A stretch of 64,000 bases of DNA from Diphasiastrum complanatum (Eukaryota; Streptophyta; Lycopodiopsida; Lycopodiales; Lycopodiaceae). Position numbers and translations under genes: made by a program. The stretch is taken from the NCBI GenBank assembly GCA_029204225.1, contig MU831569.1:101707-165706 (forward strand). The letters run 5' to 3'. The stretch's first letter is position 1. Each line of letters begins with the position of its first letter. The notes under the pieces are model-generated. The model was given only the letters and a program-made list of their open reading frames with translations, was not told the DNA's origin and made no database searches. Shown in pieces: positions 22,730 through 33,242 of this stretch.

Positions 22730-23569
22730 GGGGTGGATAATGTTAGCCGATTCTCTAGTGCTGAGCCATGCTGAAGACACAAGTTACTCTCACCCATGAC
22801 CGAGGAGGTCTCAGGAGGAAGAGAGCAGAAGAAGCTGAGAGCCGAGCATGAGAGCCGATGAAGTACTAGCTAGGAAGACAGTGAGTAACTATGTGAGCCT
22901 ACATGGTGTATCTCAAAGAAGGAATGACCATGTAGGAGCTAGTAATGTTTCCTAGGCATTGTAAATAAAGGTAGACCCCCCTTAAATTAGTTAGAGTGAG
23001 CCACCTTTTGATGGTGACCTTTAGTGGAAGGGCAAATTCCACATGTAATTCTAATTTAGTGGAATTGTCACATGGGCTCCACATGGGCAGCCTTCTTGCT
23101 TATTTAAGGCCCCCCCTCTCTTGTGAGGGAGCTTTTGACTGTATTGCCAAGTTCTCTTGAGCAAATAAAGAGGATCCTCCACGAGTTCTTGATGATAGCT
23201 TAGCTCCTTGTTCATGGCAATGATCTTGAGTGATATTTCTATGAGCATGCTTGATTCCTTTGCATTGTGGATTAACTAGGTTCTTGTTTCTTGTTTAGTT
23301 GTGGATTAGCATTCAGTTCTTGCTTGTGGAATCTTGTAGTAATCAACATTCAAGTAAACTAGATAGGCTGGTTTGTGGCATAGATCTTGCACACTCCCTT
23401 ACAGCCAGTTCTTGATTGTTCTTGAGTAATCTAAGCATCAAGTGATGAGTGTTTCTTGATTCTTAGATTGTTAAAATGCTGCTAGGAATCTTGTTTCTTG
23501 TTTCTTGAATCTTGTTTTTAGTAGCTGATCTAGTTCTTGATTGTTTTCTGATTTAGTAGTTAGTAGTAG
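22730..23569 (+). repeat. LTR-like segment (TATA box and polyadenylation signal, boundaries unknown)
   Basis: A TATA-like TTATTTAAGG at 23100-23109 is followed about 65 bases later by AATAAAGAGG (23165), an arrangement typical of an LTR R region. No second copy is in the window, so it may be a solo or orphan LTR, or simple intergenic DNA. Confidence 0.35.
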
Positions 23570-23939
23570 GATCGTTCTCTGCACTGAACGTTGATCTTCT
23601 TGAGCTATAGATGGTTACATGGCTGGTTTCTTGCATGTAGCTGAGTATCGGATTTGAATTACCCACTGACAGGCTGGGAATACGTAATGAAACCTGAGTA
23701 AGGCTTCTGCTCTGTAACAGTTCTAATAAGAAGAGGAACCACAAAGAACCGTAATAACAGAAGTAAGTAATCCAAGAAAAGAAAAGAGATAAAAGACAAA
23801 AGAAAAGACGTGTTCACCGATTCAGTGAATCTATGAACATTTGGCACCGTTCCATAGCCACACACACGCTCAACCAAGCCTCAATCTCCTGTGTTGTGAC
23901 ACAATCGCCCTGAGAGCTCCTACACGTTCATTGCCGAGC

Positions 23940-24720
23940 TCATCACTTCGGTCTTGACCGAAGTCCTGCTTGTTTCTCAACCGGAGTCTCACGATCCTCA
24001 CCAAGCCGAGCTCCACGACTCAAGTCTGGACCAGACCACTACCTCATACCTCTCGACCGAACCACAACTTCACAATCCTAACATGTCCTGAGTTACACCT
24101 CAACCGCCACTCATCGTTCAAATCTCGACCGAAGTAATAATTCCAAATTTTGAACGAACATCTCTTTGACATCTTGACCGAAGGAAACCTTCACATCTCA
24201 ACCAGACCCTTCAGTCCTAATCTCAACTGGAGTGTTTAGTCAAAACTCGACCAGAGCACTTCGTCACATCAAACCGGAGCATTTCGCTCGCATCTCAACC
24301 GGAGTGTTCAATCAAAACTCGACCGGAGCACTCCCATCACATCTCAACCGGAGTGTTTAGTCAAATCTCGATCAAAGAACTCTCCTCAGATCTCGACCGG
24401 AGCACTCTGTTCAGATCTCAACCGAAGCACTCTACTCAGATCTCAACTGGAGAACTCTGCTCAGATCTCAACCGGAGCACTCTGCTCAAATCTCAACCGG
24501 AGCACTGTGCTCAGATCTCAACTGGAGCACTTGCTCGCATCTCAACTGACATGTTCCATCAGATCTCAACCGGAGAACTCTACTCAGATCTCAACCGGAG
24601 CACTTGCTCGCATCTCAACTGACGTGTTTCATCAAATCTCACCGGAGCACTGCCCTTGAATCTCAATCGGAGCAAGACCCTCGTCAAATTTCAACCGGAG
24701 CCGAAACCTTACTCAAATTC
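23940..24720 (-). repeat. 25-bp minisatellite (reverse complement of the array at 3340-4014)
   Basis: Units of the form CAGATCTCAACCGGAGCACTCTG recur with a period of 25 bp, densest at 24375-24530, and continue degenerately to 24720. Two more degenerate units (CTCCTGTCAAATCTCGACC) lie at 26170-26225, on the far side of the Gypsy gag relic, which suggests that array and gag belong to one element. Confidence 0.9.
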
Positions 24721-24884
24721 CGACTGATGACCATTTGTCCTTGACCGTCACATACCGCAATATTACGAACTATGAGTCCTTTATCACCATCGACTACCCA
24801 CAAACGACCATTCGTCCCCACCGTCACAAACCGCCACAAACCGCCACAACCGCCATCTTACGGCCTCCTACGAATACACCCCAC

Positions 24885-24960
24885 CATCATAGACCGCAAA
24901 CAGACTACAATAGACCGCAAACAGACCGCAATAGACCGCAAACAAACCGCAATAGACCTG
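24885..24960 (+). repeat. Short tandem repeat (AATAGACCGCAAACAGACCGC)
   Basis: About three and a half copies of a roughly 21-base unit made of AATAGACCGC and AAACAGACCGC. Confidence 0.8.
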
Positions 24961-25065
24961 AATCGACAGCCACAGATCACAACCACTGCATTCCGACAAC
25001 CGTATCCACCGTAACCAGAGTGCACCAGCTTATTTCCACAATCCTACAACACTCTACGAGCTGTC

Positions 25066-26050
25066 ATGGATCGTCCTTATGATCCGAATACTACGGAGGA
25101 CTATCCACCAGAGATGGTCTCCCCATCCACCGAACAGGCTCGATTTAACAGGTATTCTTAGATGAAATCCCAAGTCCAAGAGCCATCCACAAACCCATTC
25201 GACAGATGGGAACCTATGCGTTATGAAGCTCCATACGAACGACCACAATTTCATGCTGCCAAATCCTCACATGCATGAGCTCACTTAAACGGAGCTTTCG
25301 CAAATAATGTTCCACGTACTGAAAAAAGGACCCCAAAGCTAGACTTACCTAAGTACGATGGTAACACTGATCCTCAAAGATTTCTCCAAGTCTATGAGAA
25401 CGCATGTGACATCTACGGCGAGACATCACCAGAGGCCATGGTACAGCTCTTCTCGATGACCATGATCGATCGCGCATGAGAGTGGTTTTTTAACCTTGAT
25501 CGTGAAGATAAACGTGACTGGTTACTCTTGAAAGAGGCCTTTATCAAACGGTTCAAGCCTTTTCGCTTGATAGAAAGTCCTTTTGTCAAACTAAGTAATA
25601 TCAAACTGACAACAGACGAAAAAGTACGTGACTACATTGAACGATTTAAATGACTAAAGTCAGGTACAAGAGCAACCTACTGAGTCCATGCTCATCATTT
25701 GGTTCCTTGTTGGACTCCCACGATGGATACGATGTGAACTTCGTTCCAATGATGAATATACATCATTGAAACAAGCCATGTCCGATGCCATTCGAGAAGA
25801 AGATGAGGGCTCAGATGTGGACGAACCACGTGAACGGAGAGCACATAGTGTTGTCCAAGAAGCTCAACCAAACGATGACACACGAGAACAATTATGGAAG
25901 ACATAGATGGAGTTGCTTAACCAGCAACACCAACAACAGATGGAGAAACTCACAAAAGAGTTCCAAAACACTCTTAAGTCTATCCAAAGTTTGATGCCAG
26001 GTCATTTACCCACTGGCCAAATCCATCATAGACGAGAGAACATGTGATGC
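25066..26050 (+). pseudogene. Ty3/Gypsy gag relic
   Basis: A frame starting ATGGATCGTCCTTAT at 25066 reads a Gypsy gag. There is a disordered N-terminus (PFDRWEPMRYEAP), then the conserved gag core with KLDLPKYDGNTDPQRFLQVY, the EWFFNLDRED region and FIKRFKPFRLIESPF. The interrupting stops are mostly TGA at positions where the family usually has Arg, and there is one TAG. After 25650 the frame is lost, but a Gln-rich coiled segment (LLNQQHQQQMEKLTKEF) is still visible. Protease and pol are absent, and a younger element truncates the region at 26235. Confidence 0.8.
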
Positions 26051-26235
26051 CCTCACTACATATCTACCACGAAACAACCAGGTCCATATACAGGAGTTGC
26101 CCAGACAACCTAGACATGAACCTCAACCACAACTGGCACTCTTAGGACCACTTTTATCAAAATCTCAACCAAAGTACTCCTGTCAAATCTCGACCTAAGT
26201 ACTCCTGTCAAATCTTGACCGAAGCAGTTCAGTGT

Positions 26236-27705
26236 TTCACTCAAATTTGATTTCTAATCCAACAAATTGACTTATAATCATAGTTCTATCACTCCGTCAC
26301 AAAGCTGGAATGAAGATAAGATGAAGTGAAAACTACTTTCAAACAAATCTTGCCAAAAAATGGATTTGATTGTCTCTAGAAACTCACTAAGGTCTCTTTC
26401 TTGTAGTGTTTCATTCAAATTAATCCAACAAATGGACTTATAATCTCAGTTCTAGCACTCCCTCACAAAGTTAGAATGAAAATAAGATTATTTGAAATCT
26501 ACTTACAATCAAATCTTGTCAATTTTGGCTATTTTTGGACAAAAAAATGACTTAATCTCTTTCTTCCTTCTTGGTGTACTTTCAAGACCTGTTTTTAACC
26601 TTAATAGGACTTGAACTCAGCCTAGATTAATTAAATTCCATGAAACAAATTCAAATCTAATCAATGGCAAATGATCTTGGTAGATTATCCTAGGATTTCC
26701 ACCAAAATTTACACCAACAGCTCACAAATTGAATTTACAGTGACCAAATGAATGTAGTGCATTTAATGCTGGTTCAGAAGTGCCCACACATGGGAACAGT
26801 ATGGAATTTGATCCTAAAGAAGTTTGGAATCAATTCCTACCACCAAAACTTAGCACCAAACTCGCCCTCAGAAGACTAGTTTTTATCACACAAAACTGCT
26901 AAAAATGGATTTAAATGGATCTAAGATCAAAGCCCTTGTACTTGGCTCTGATACCATGTGAAAGTACTGTACTTTAAGGACCAAAAATAGATCTTAGAAG
27001 ATCCACAAGAGAGATTATGTGCTTGCTTAACAATGCATCAAAAAACTAGACAATAAATCTTGATCTAGATTAGCAATTTGACACATAACAAGTATGGATA
27101 ATCAATAAACAAGTCCTTTGCTTGCACAAGGATCATCCTTCTTTCTCATTTCCAAGGGAATATGGACAAAGCAAATGCATTTAAAGACCCAATTCCGAGT
27201 CCACACATGTGTACTACAGGCTGTAGTACGGCCTTCAACCTAAGAAACAAGTAAAAATTGATTAGGTTTCATTTGGATCACAGAAACTCAATGTACATAT
27301 TGGACTAGCTTGAGATTGCCAGTGAGTTCCAAAAAGTTTCTATCTTCTCACTATGGGAGCTTGGAATACATAGCAAATTTGACTTCCTTTGTGAAATTAG
27401 GTAGATTTCCAGAATGTAATAAGGAAGTTAACTCACTCTTCTTGCCCTAAAATCAAACCCTGGCCTAGATCCTAGAGTTATGTTTGGTAGGTAGCTAGTT
27501 GGTCAAATTTTCACCTTAAACTTATTTGTAGGTCCTATAAAGTAGGGATGACGACCAAATAGACATGACCAACTCTCTTGACTTGACCTAACCTACATTA
27601 GGAGTGGGTTGCCATGTGGCATTTTGGCCATACATGTGTGGAACCCAATTATGTACAAAATTTACACTATTCTTCATGATTTTTTATCAAGCCAATTTTT
27701 GGCAA
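26236..27705 (-). mobile_element. Copy B: older minus-strand member of the non-autonomous family, interrupted by element C
   Basis: This block is the reverse complement of the 5' part of element C. It has an LTR from 27705 down to 26957, a primer-binding site (TGGTATCAGAGCC on the minus strand, 26944-26956) and a leader down to about 26236, where it is cut off before gag. The missing first bases of its LTR lie at 32282-32290 on the other side of C, where the plus strand reads GGCAATTCTTTACA (32277-32290). The two halves share the 5-bp GGCAA at the break. B was therefore present first and C landed 9 bases inside its LTR terminus. The B LTR is about 50 bases longer than that of C. Confidence 0.9.
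26944..26956 (-). promoter_or_regulatory. tRNA-iMet primer-binding site of copy B
   Basis: On the minus strand, TGGTATCAGAGCC directly follows the LTR terminus (TTTCACA). It is complementary to the 3' end of initiator tRNA-Met, the usual Copia primer. Confidence 0.9.
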
Positions 27706-28405
27706 TGTGAAGAATTGCCAAAAATTGGCAAATCTAGCTTGATCAAAAACCATGTAGAATAGTGTAAATTGTGTACACAAGTGGGTCCCACACATGTGAG
27801 GCCATGATGCCACATGGGAAACCCATCCTAATGTAGGTTAGGTCAAGTCAAGAGAGTTGGTCATGTCTATTTGGTGGTCATCCCTACTTTATAGGACCTA
27901 CACCTAAGTTTAAGGTGAAAATTTGACCAACTAGCTACCTACCAAGCATAACTCTAGGAAATGGACTAGGGTTTCATTTTAGGTCAAGGAGAGTGAGTTA
28001 ACTTCCTTATTACATGCTGGAAATCCACCTAACTTCAAGAAGGAAGTCGAATTTGCTATGTATTCCCTCTCTCCATAGTGAGAAGATAGAAATTTTTTGG
28101 AGCTCATTGGCAATCTCAAGCTAGTTCACTATGTACATTGAGTTTTTGTGATCCAAATGAAACCAAATCAATTTCTACTTGTTTCTCAGGTTTAAGGCCG
28201 TACTACAGCCTGTATTACACACGTGTGGGCTCGGATTTCAATGTTTATCAATGCTTTTGATTGTTAATGCTTGTTGTTTGTCAAATTGCCAATCTAGATC
28301 AAATTTTTTGTGTCTAGTTTTTTGATAGATTGTCAAGCAAGCATCCAATCACTCTTGTGGATCTTTTGTAGATCCTTTATGGTCCTAAAGTACAGTACTT
28401 TCACA
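27706..28405 (+). repeat. 5' LTR of element C
   Basis: TG..CA ends, 700 bp. A TATA-like TTTATAGGACC lies near 27890. Palindromic ACACATGTG and ACACGTGTG motifs occur near 27790 and 28217. Its near-identical partner is at 31576-32276. Confidence 0.95.
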
Positions 28406-28421
28406 TGGTATCAGAGCCAAG
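28406..28421 (+). promoter_or_regulatory. tRNA-iMet primer-binding site of element C
   Basis: TGGTATCAGAGCCAAG begins at the first base after the 5' LTR and is the classic Copia PBS. Confidence 0.95.
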
Positions 28422-29208
28422 TACAAGAGCATAAGCCATTGATCTAATGCAAATCCATTTTTAGCAAGTTTTGGTGCTAAAAACTAGTATTGAGAGGGCA
28501 AGCTAGAATCTTGATTTTGGTGAGGAGATTTGATCCCAAACTTGGTAGGGGTCCAAATCCGTACTTTCCACATGTGTGGGAACCTCTGAACCTGCATTTA
28601 ATGCATGGTATTCATTTGATCCAAAAAAATTCAATTTGTGAGCTATTGGTGTAATTTTTGGTGGAGATCCTAGGATAATCTACCAAGATCATTTGCCATC
28701 GATTAGATTTGAATTTGTTTCATAGAATCTAATTAATCTAGGCTGAGTTCAAGTCCTATTAAGGTTAAAAACAGGTCTTGAAAGTACACCAAGAAGGAAG
28801 AAAGAGATTAAGTCATTTTTTTGTCCAAAAATAGCCAAAATTGGCAAGATTTGATTGTAAGTAGATTTCACATCATCTTATCTTCATTCCAACTTTGTGA
28901 GGGAGTGCTAGAACTGAGATTATAAGTCCATTTGTTGGATTAGAAATCTAATTTGAGTGAAAAACTACAAGAGAGAGACCTTAGTGAGTTTCTAGAGACA
29001 ATCAAATCCATTTCTTGGCAAGATTTGTTTGTAAGTAGTTTTCACTTCATCTTATCTTCATTCCAGCTTTGTGAGGGAGTGATAGAACTGTGATTATAAG
29101 TCCATTTGTTGGATTAGAAATCAAATTTGAGTGAAATACTGCAAGTGTGAGACCTTTTGAGTTCAAGTCAATCAAATCTATTTCTTGTTTTTAGAAGTCA
29201 CTAGTAAG
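28422..29208 (+). other. Leader of element C
   Basis: Non-coding stretch of about 790 bases between PBS and gag. It contains a diverged internal direct repeat. The stretch around 28845-28980 (GCAAGATTTGATTGTAAGTAG through AATCTAATTTGAGTGAAA) recurs around 29015-29145. Copy B retains the same leader in inverse orientation. Confidence 0.75.
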
Positions 29209-29997
29209 ATGGGATCTGCTGGAGCATACCTTCTAAAAGCTAGTGAGAGGTTAAATTCTACAAATTATGCTATTTGGAAGGTTAGAATGGAGTCACTCTT
29301 GGTGCTCCAAGACCTTTATGAGTTCTTGATTGAAGATGAAGATGAACCTCTAGATGCACAAGAGTTAGCTAGATACAAGAAGAGATCTAGGTTTGCATTT
29401 CATTGTGTGAAGATGAATGTGAGCAATGATTTGTTGAGAGAAGTATCAGCATGTACTAGTGCTAAAGAGGCTTGGGAGTCTTTAAAATCAATCTATGAGT
29501 CTAGCAACACTTCTAGAGTTCTTATGCTTAGAAATCAAATTTTGCAAAGCATGAGAAGAAGTGAGGAGAGTGCACATGATTATGTACTCAGAATCAAGTC
29601 TCTAAATAGGGAGTTGGCTTCCATTGGAGAGAAGATTCGTGAAGGAGAGCTTGTACAAATTGTCCTTAATGGTCTAGGAGATGACTTTGCAAATTTGGTC
29701 CAAAGTTTTGCCATCCAAGACACTTTGCCAACTATAGAAAAACCTCACAGTGTATTAGTGGCTGAAGAGTGTAGGATGCTCCATGCAAAATCTAGGATGA
29801 GTTCCTTGTCTTTGCAGGATGGTGATGAGAAAGCCAATTTCTCAGTCAAGGGCAAAAAGAAGACCAATGGAAAGAAGAGCATCCAAAGGAGGCCAAAGAA
29901 GAGGATGATGCATCAAGCTCAAAGGACAAGTCAAAGCAAAAATGCTTCTTTTGTGGAAGGAAGGGGCATTATGCATATGAATGCTACAAGAGGCTAA
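29209..29997 (+). CDS. Gag (UBN2/DUF4219-type) of element C
   Basis: The capsid-like protein packages element RNA into particles. From ATG at 29209 it reads MGSAGAYLLKASERLNSTNY and AIWKVRMESLLVLQDLYEF, the DUF4219-like start of Copia gag. The UBN2 core follows, with CTSAKEAWESLKSIYESSN, MLRNQILQSMRRSEESAHDY and LNGLGDDFANLVQSF, about 200 residues in all. A basic tail follows. The zinc knuckle expected next lies in the -1 frame, open from 29826, so this frame ends early at 29997 in unrelated residues. An upstream in-frame ATG at 29185 adds eight residues, but MGSAG fits the family better. Either a one-base indel or a translational -1 shift between 29826 and 29939 would connect the two. Confidence 0.88.
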   Translation: MGSAGAYLLKASERLNSTNYAIWKVRMESLLVLQDLYEFLIEDEDEPLDAQELARYKKRSRFAFHCVKMNVSNDLLREVSACTSAKEAWESLKSIYESSNTSRVLMLRNQILQSMRRSEESAHDYVLRIKSLNRELASIGEKIREGELVQIVLNGLGDDFANLVQSFAIQDTLPTIEKPHSVLVAEECRMLHAKSRMSSLSLQDGDEKANFSVKGKKKTNGKKSIQRRPKKRMMHQAQRTSQSKNASFVEGRGIMHMNATRG

Positions 29998-31364
29998 GAG
30001 CACAAGTGGAGAAGGACAAACAAGGAAACCTTGCAAAGGAGGAGGAGGAGGATGAAGTAGATGTATTCTTGATGGCATCTACATCCTCACCAACAAGCAA
30101 TAGCAATTCAAGAGACAATTGGTGGATCGACAGTGGGGCTAGCTCCCACATGTCTTGTGAAAAGGACTTTTTCTCAAACTTACACTCTTTCAATGCTGCT
30201 AAAAAGTTTGTCTTTACTGCAAATGATGAAGAGTGTAGGATAGATGGTGTTGGTACCATCTCTTTGTGTCTAGAATCCTCAAAATGCATGGATCTAGAAA
30301 ATGTCCTTTATGTACCATCAATCACCAAGAACATGCTTAGTGTTGGTTTACTCTTAGAAAGTGGTTTGGATGTCCACTTTAAGCATGGTGTTTGTTTCAT
30401 CTTGAAGAATGATGTTTGCATTGCAAAGGGATTTAAACATGGAAGATTGTTTAAGTTGGAAGCTAGTGTTGCTTTTGAAAGAATGAGCTTGGCAAAGGAG
30501 GAGATCACTCAAGAGGAGATCTTGGCAAAGTGTGATCTTGCTTGCATTGAGGAGGAGCATCAAAAGGAGGAAGATCTTGAGGATCAGCCTCAAAGCATGA
30601 GAGTTCCAAGGGAGTCCTCAATGACAATGGCCGAGTCATCAAATTGCATGCAAGCTGTCCATTCAAGTGTGCATCTTGCAAGGGTGGTGAGCATTGGAGA
30701 GTCTACTATCTTTGAATACTTTTTGGAAAGTATTAGTAGACATGAGGTGACTTGTTTCTTACCTATAAGATTCATGGTGTTTATTACTTTGTATGACAAG
30801 ACAATGAAATGGGATGCTTTGAAATCTACATTTGTTGTTGATAAAGCAATTTCATTGGATAACTATTTTTGTAATAGTTTGAATAGTGTCATAAAAGATG
30901 AAACATCATTTGTATTGGAAATCTTTGGGTCCACATGCTTTGAGCATGATCATTCCAATGTAAAAACCAAAGATTATCCTATTTCAATGATAGGAATAAT
31001 GGTAGTGTTTTGCTCTTCAAGTAGAGATTGTAGAATCTACTTGTTTTCAGCCAAAGAATTTGTCAATGGTGAAAATGTGATCTTTCAAGAGTGGAAGATT
31101 TGTAAACTTGAAGAAGCACCTTTGTATCAACACCTTATTCAATTCATTGATGGTTTGGAGTCAATTCAAGTGGAGGAGCAAGCTCAAGACCCGAGGACTC
31201 CAAAAAGAACCTTGAATATCAAGATGGAGCCATCTAGGCTCAATCATATGGATCAAGCAAGACAAGTTGTCTTTGGCAACATTATTTATGCACTTAATAT
31301 TTTAATTGATGTATCTTCAAGTGCACAAAATGCCTTGGAATCCATGGCTTGGCATGATGTTTAG
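29826..31364 (+). CDS. Zinc knuckle, protease-like segment and unrecognised C-terminal region (element C second ORF)
   Basis: The frame is open from 29826 to the stop at 31364, and its first ATG is at 30006. Order: a CCHC zinc knuckle CFFCGRKGHYAYEC (29943-29984); an acidic linker with a run of five Glu; a retropepsin-like WWIDSGASSHMSC (about 30120-30160); and the post-protease segment LYVPSITKNMLSVGLL with a KHGVCFILKNDVCIAKGF stretch (about 30305-30460). In an autonomous Copia element the LWHxRxGH zinc-binding domain and integrase would follow. Here the sequence instead enters a roughly 255-residue region (30595-31364) with segments RVVSIGESTIFEYFLESI, VVFCSSSRDCRIYLF and NALESMAWHDV, which I do not recognise. 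Copy A carries the same region. Confidence 0.8.
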
Positions 31365-31560
31365 TTTTGAAGTGTGCTACATGTATATAGACACATTTAT
31401 GGAACATCTTGTAAGGGATCCTCTAAGATGTGGTGAAAGATCCTTCATGGACATCATTCTTTATTGGAGTCTCAAAAGTTCCTTCTTTGTAGCTGGATTT
31501 TTTTAGACACTTCTAAAAGCTTTCATTGATCTATCAAGAGAGTTGTAAATAGATCAAGCT

Positions 31561-31575
31561 AAATTTGAGGAGGAG
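31561..31575 (+). promoter_or_regulatory. Polypurine tract of element C
   Basis: AAATTTGAGGAGGAG lies immediately before the 3' LTR. It is the plus-strand primer site for reverse transcription. Confidence 0.85.
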
Positions 31576-32276
31576 TGTGAAGAATTGCCAAAAATTGGCA
31601 AATCTAGCTTGATCAAAAACCATGTAGAATAGTGTAAATTGTGTACACAAGTGGGTCCCACACATGTGAGGCCATGATGCCACATGGGAAACCCATCCTA
31701 ATGTAGGTTAGGTCAAGTCAAGAGAGTTGGTCATGTCTATTTGGTGGTCATCCCTATTTTATAGGACCTACACCTAAGTTTAAGGTGAAAATTTGAGCAA
31801 CTAGCTACCTACCAAGCATAACTCTAGGAAATAGACTAGGGTTTCATTTTAGGTCAAGGAGAGTGAGTTAAATTCCTTATTACATGCTGGAAATCCACCT
31901 AACTTCAAGAAGGAAGTCGAATTTGCTATGTATTCCCTCTCTCCATAGTGAGAAGATAGAAAATTTTTGGAGCTCATTGGCAATCTCAAGCTAGTTCACT
32001 ATGTACATTGAGTTTTTGTGATCCAAATGAAACCAAATCAATTTCTACTTGTTTCTCAGGTTGAAGGCCGTACTACAGCTTGTAGTACACACGTGTGGGC
32101 TCGTATTTCAATGTTTATCAATGCTTTTGATTGTTAATGCTTGTTGTTTGTCAAATTGCCAATCTAGATCAACTTTTTTGTGTCTAGTTTTTTGATAGAT
32201 TGTTAAGCAAGCATCCAATCACTCTTGTGGATCTTTTGTAGATCCATTTATGGTCCTAAAGTACAGTACTTTCACA
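31576..32276 (+). repeat. 3' LTR of element C
   Basis: 701 bp, from TGTGAAGAATTGCC to TACTTTCACA. It is followed at 32277 by the target duplication GGCAA and then by the last bases of the copy B LTR. Confidence 0.95.
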
Positions 32277-32281
32277 GGCAA

Positions 32282-32290
32282 TTCTTTACA
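32282..32290 (-). repeat. Outer terminus of the copy B LTR, displaced by element C
   Basis: Together with the duplicated GGCAA, the plus strand reads GGCAATTCTTTACA, whose complement TGTAAAGAATTGCC is the family LTR start. It marks the outer end of copy B. Confidence 0.9.
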
Positions 32291-33242
32291 CCGCTTTCTG
32301 TCTGACTTTTTGACTATCTTGTCTGATCGTCTATTCTTCGCTTCCACAACCACCACGAAAATTTAACTTATTCTTGTGTTCGCCTAGTTGGTTATCAACA
32401 GTGCACACACCGAGATACCAATCCATAGCATCACTGACAACCATGAAGGGAGCGAAACAGTTAGGTGCCTAAGACAGCCATGCTTCCTTCGAGATTAGAT
32501 ATCCGTCTAAGTTGAGGAGCGAGTATCAGTGTACGAGAGAGAGATTATCAAAAAGCATTCGACAGTGGAACACACATAAGAAAATAGAGAATCTGTATTA
32601 AGTTGTTGTAAATACAAAGATCAAATCACGATCATGTGCCCGAGAATGGTTCACAATACTAGTGCACTATGTGTTGTGATCTTACTATGCTAGTTACAAA
32701 TTGAATACTATCTACACTTCTTGAATTACTTTCACTCTCTCTAAAATCTCTGATCCTGTGGAATCGGATAATTCTGATACAATGGAATTCACGGAGGAAC
32801 CTTTAATCATGCTTTTGCTAATTGACTCTGATAACATATGTTTCATGCATCATCATCTTGCATCATACTTTTACTATATGTTGTCGTCATGTATATATAC
32901 ATGCGACAGTTATAACAACTGTGTGAAAAACAAGCATGAAATAGTGCAATTACTGGGAAGTACTGAAATGAACTATGACATAGTCTGCGTCAAACGGGGT
33001 AGAGGAAGAGCTTCATTTGACTAGTGATAGCTGATGATCATTGAAGGTGTCGGACAAGTCGAGTTGATTGGTTCACCCTAGAGAAGATGTCGATGGAGTT
33101 GATGACAGGATGTCGACGAAGCGATGAAGTAGACGTCGACGAAGTCGATCATGCTTCTGCTTCAAGTTGAGGTATTGCACAGATTGTTTGACTTATGCGA
33201 GTAAGACTGCATGCTATTGTAGAGAGAGAATATTTACATAGT
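32291..33242. other. Intergenic, no gene seen
   Basis: Pre-insertion flank of copy B. The segment 33075-33150 repeats GTCGA(T/C)GA motifs, but no gene or clear element can be called. Confidence 0.4.

Larger units (their letters stand above)
27706..32276 (+). mobile_element. Element C: complete non-autonomous LTR retrotransposon (4571 bp)
   Basis: LTRs of 700 bp (27706-28405) and 701 bp (31576-32276) begin TGTGAAGAATTGCC and end TACTTTCACA, differing at roughly a dozen positions by eye. A tRNA-iMet PBS follows the 5' LTR, and a PPT (AAATTTGAGGAGGAG) precedes the 3' LTR. A 5-bp target duplication, GGCAA, flanks the element at 27701-27705 and 32277-32281. Coding content is gag (29209 onward), then in the -1 frame a zinc knuckle, a protease-like segment and an unrecognised C-terminal region ending at 31364. 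There is no integrase, RT or RNase H. It must have been mobilised by another element. The intact ends and similar LTRs point to a fairly recent insertion. Confidence 0.95.

Noticed and set aside
24353-24622. Open frame with repeated peptide QISTGEL/SDLNRST
   Set aside because: It is only the translation of the 25-bp minisatellite. The antisense frames at 3321-3979 have the same origin.
3340-26225. CRISPR-like arrays among the short tandem repeats
   Set aside because: The repeats are direct minisatellites with no unique spacers, and the genome is eukaryotic.
29845-29860. Programmed -1 frameshift site in element C
   Set aside because: The A-rich stretch lacks a canonical slippery heptamer in the right frame, and no comparison with other copies is possible here. 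It is kept only as a question in the findings.
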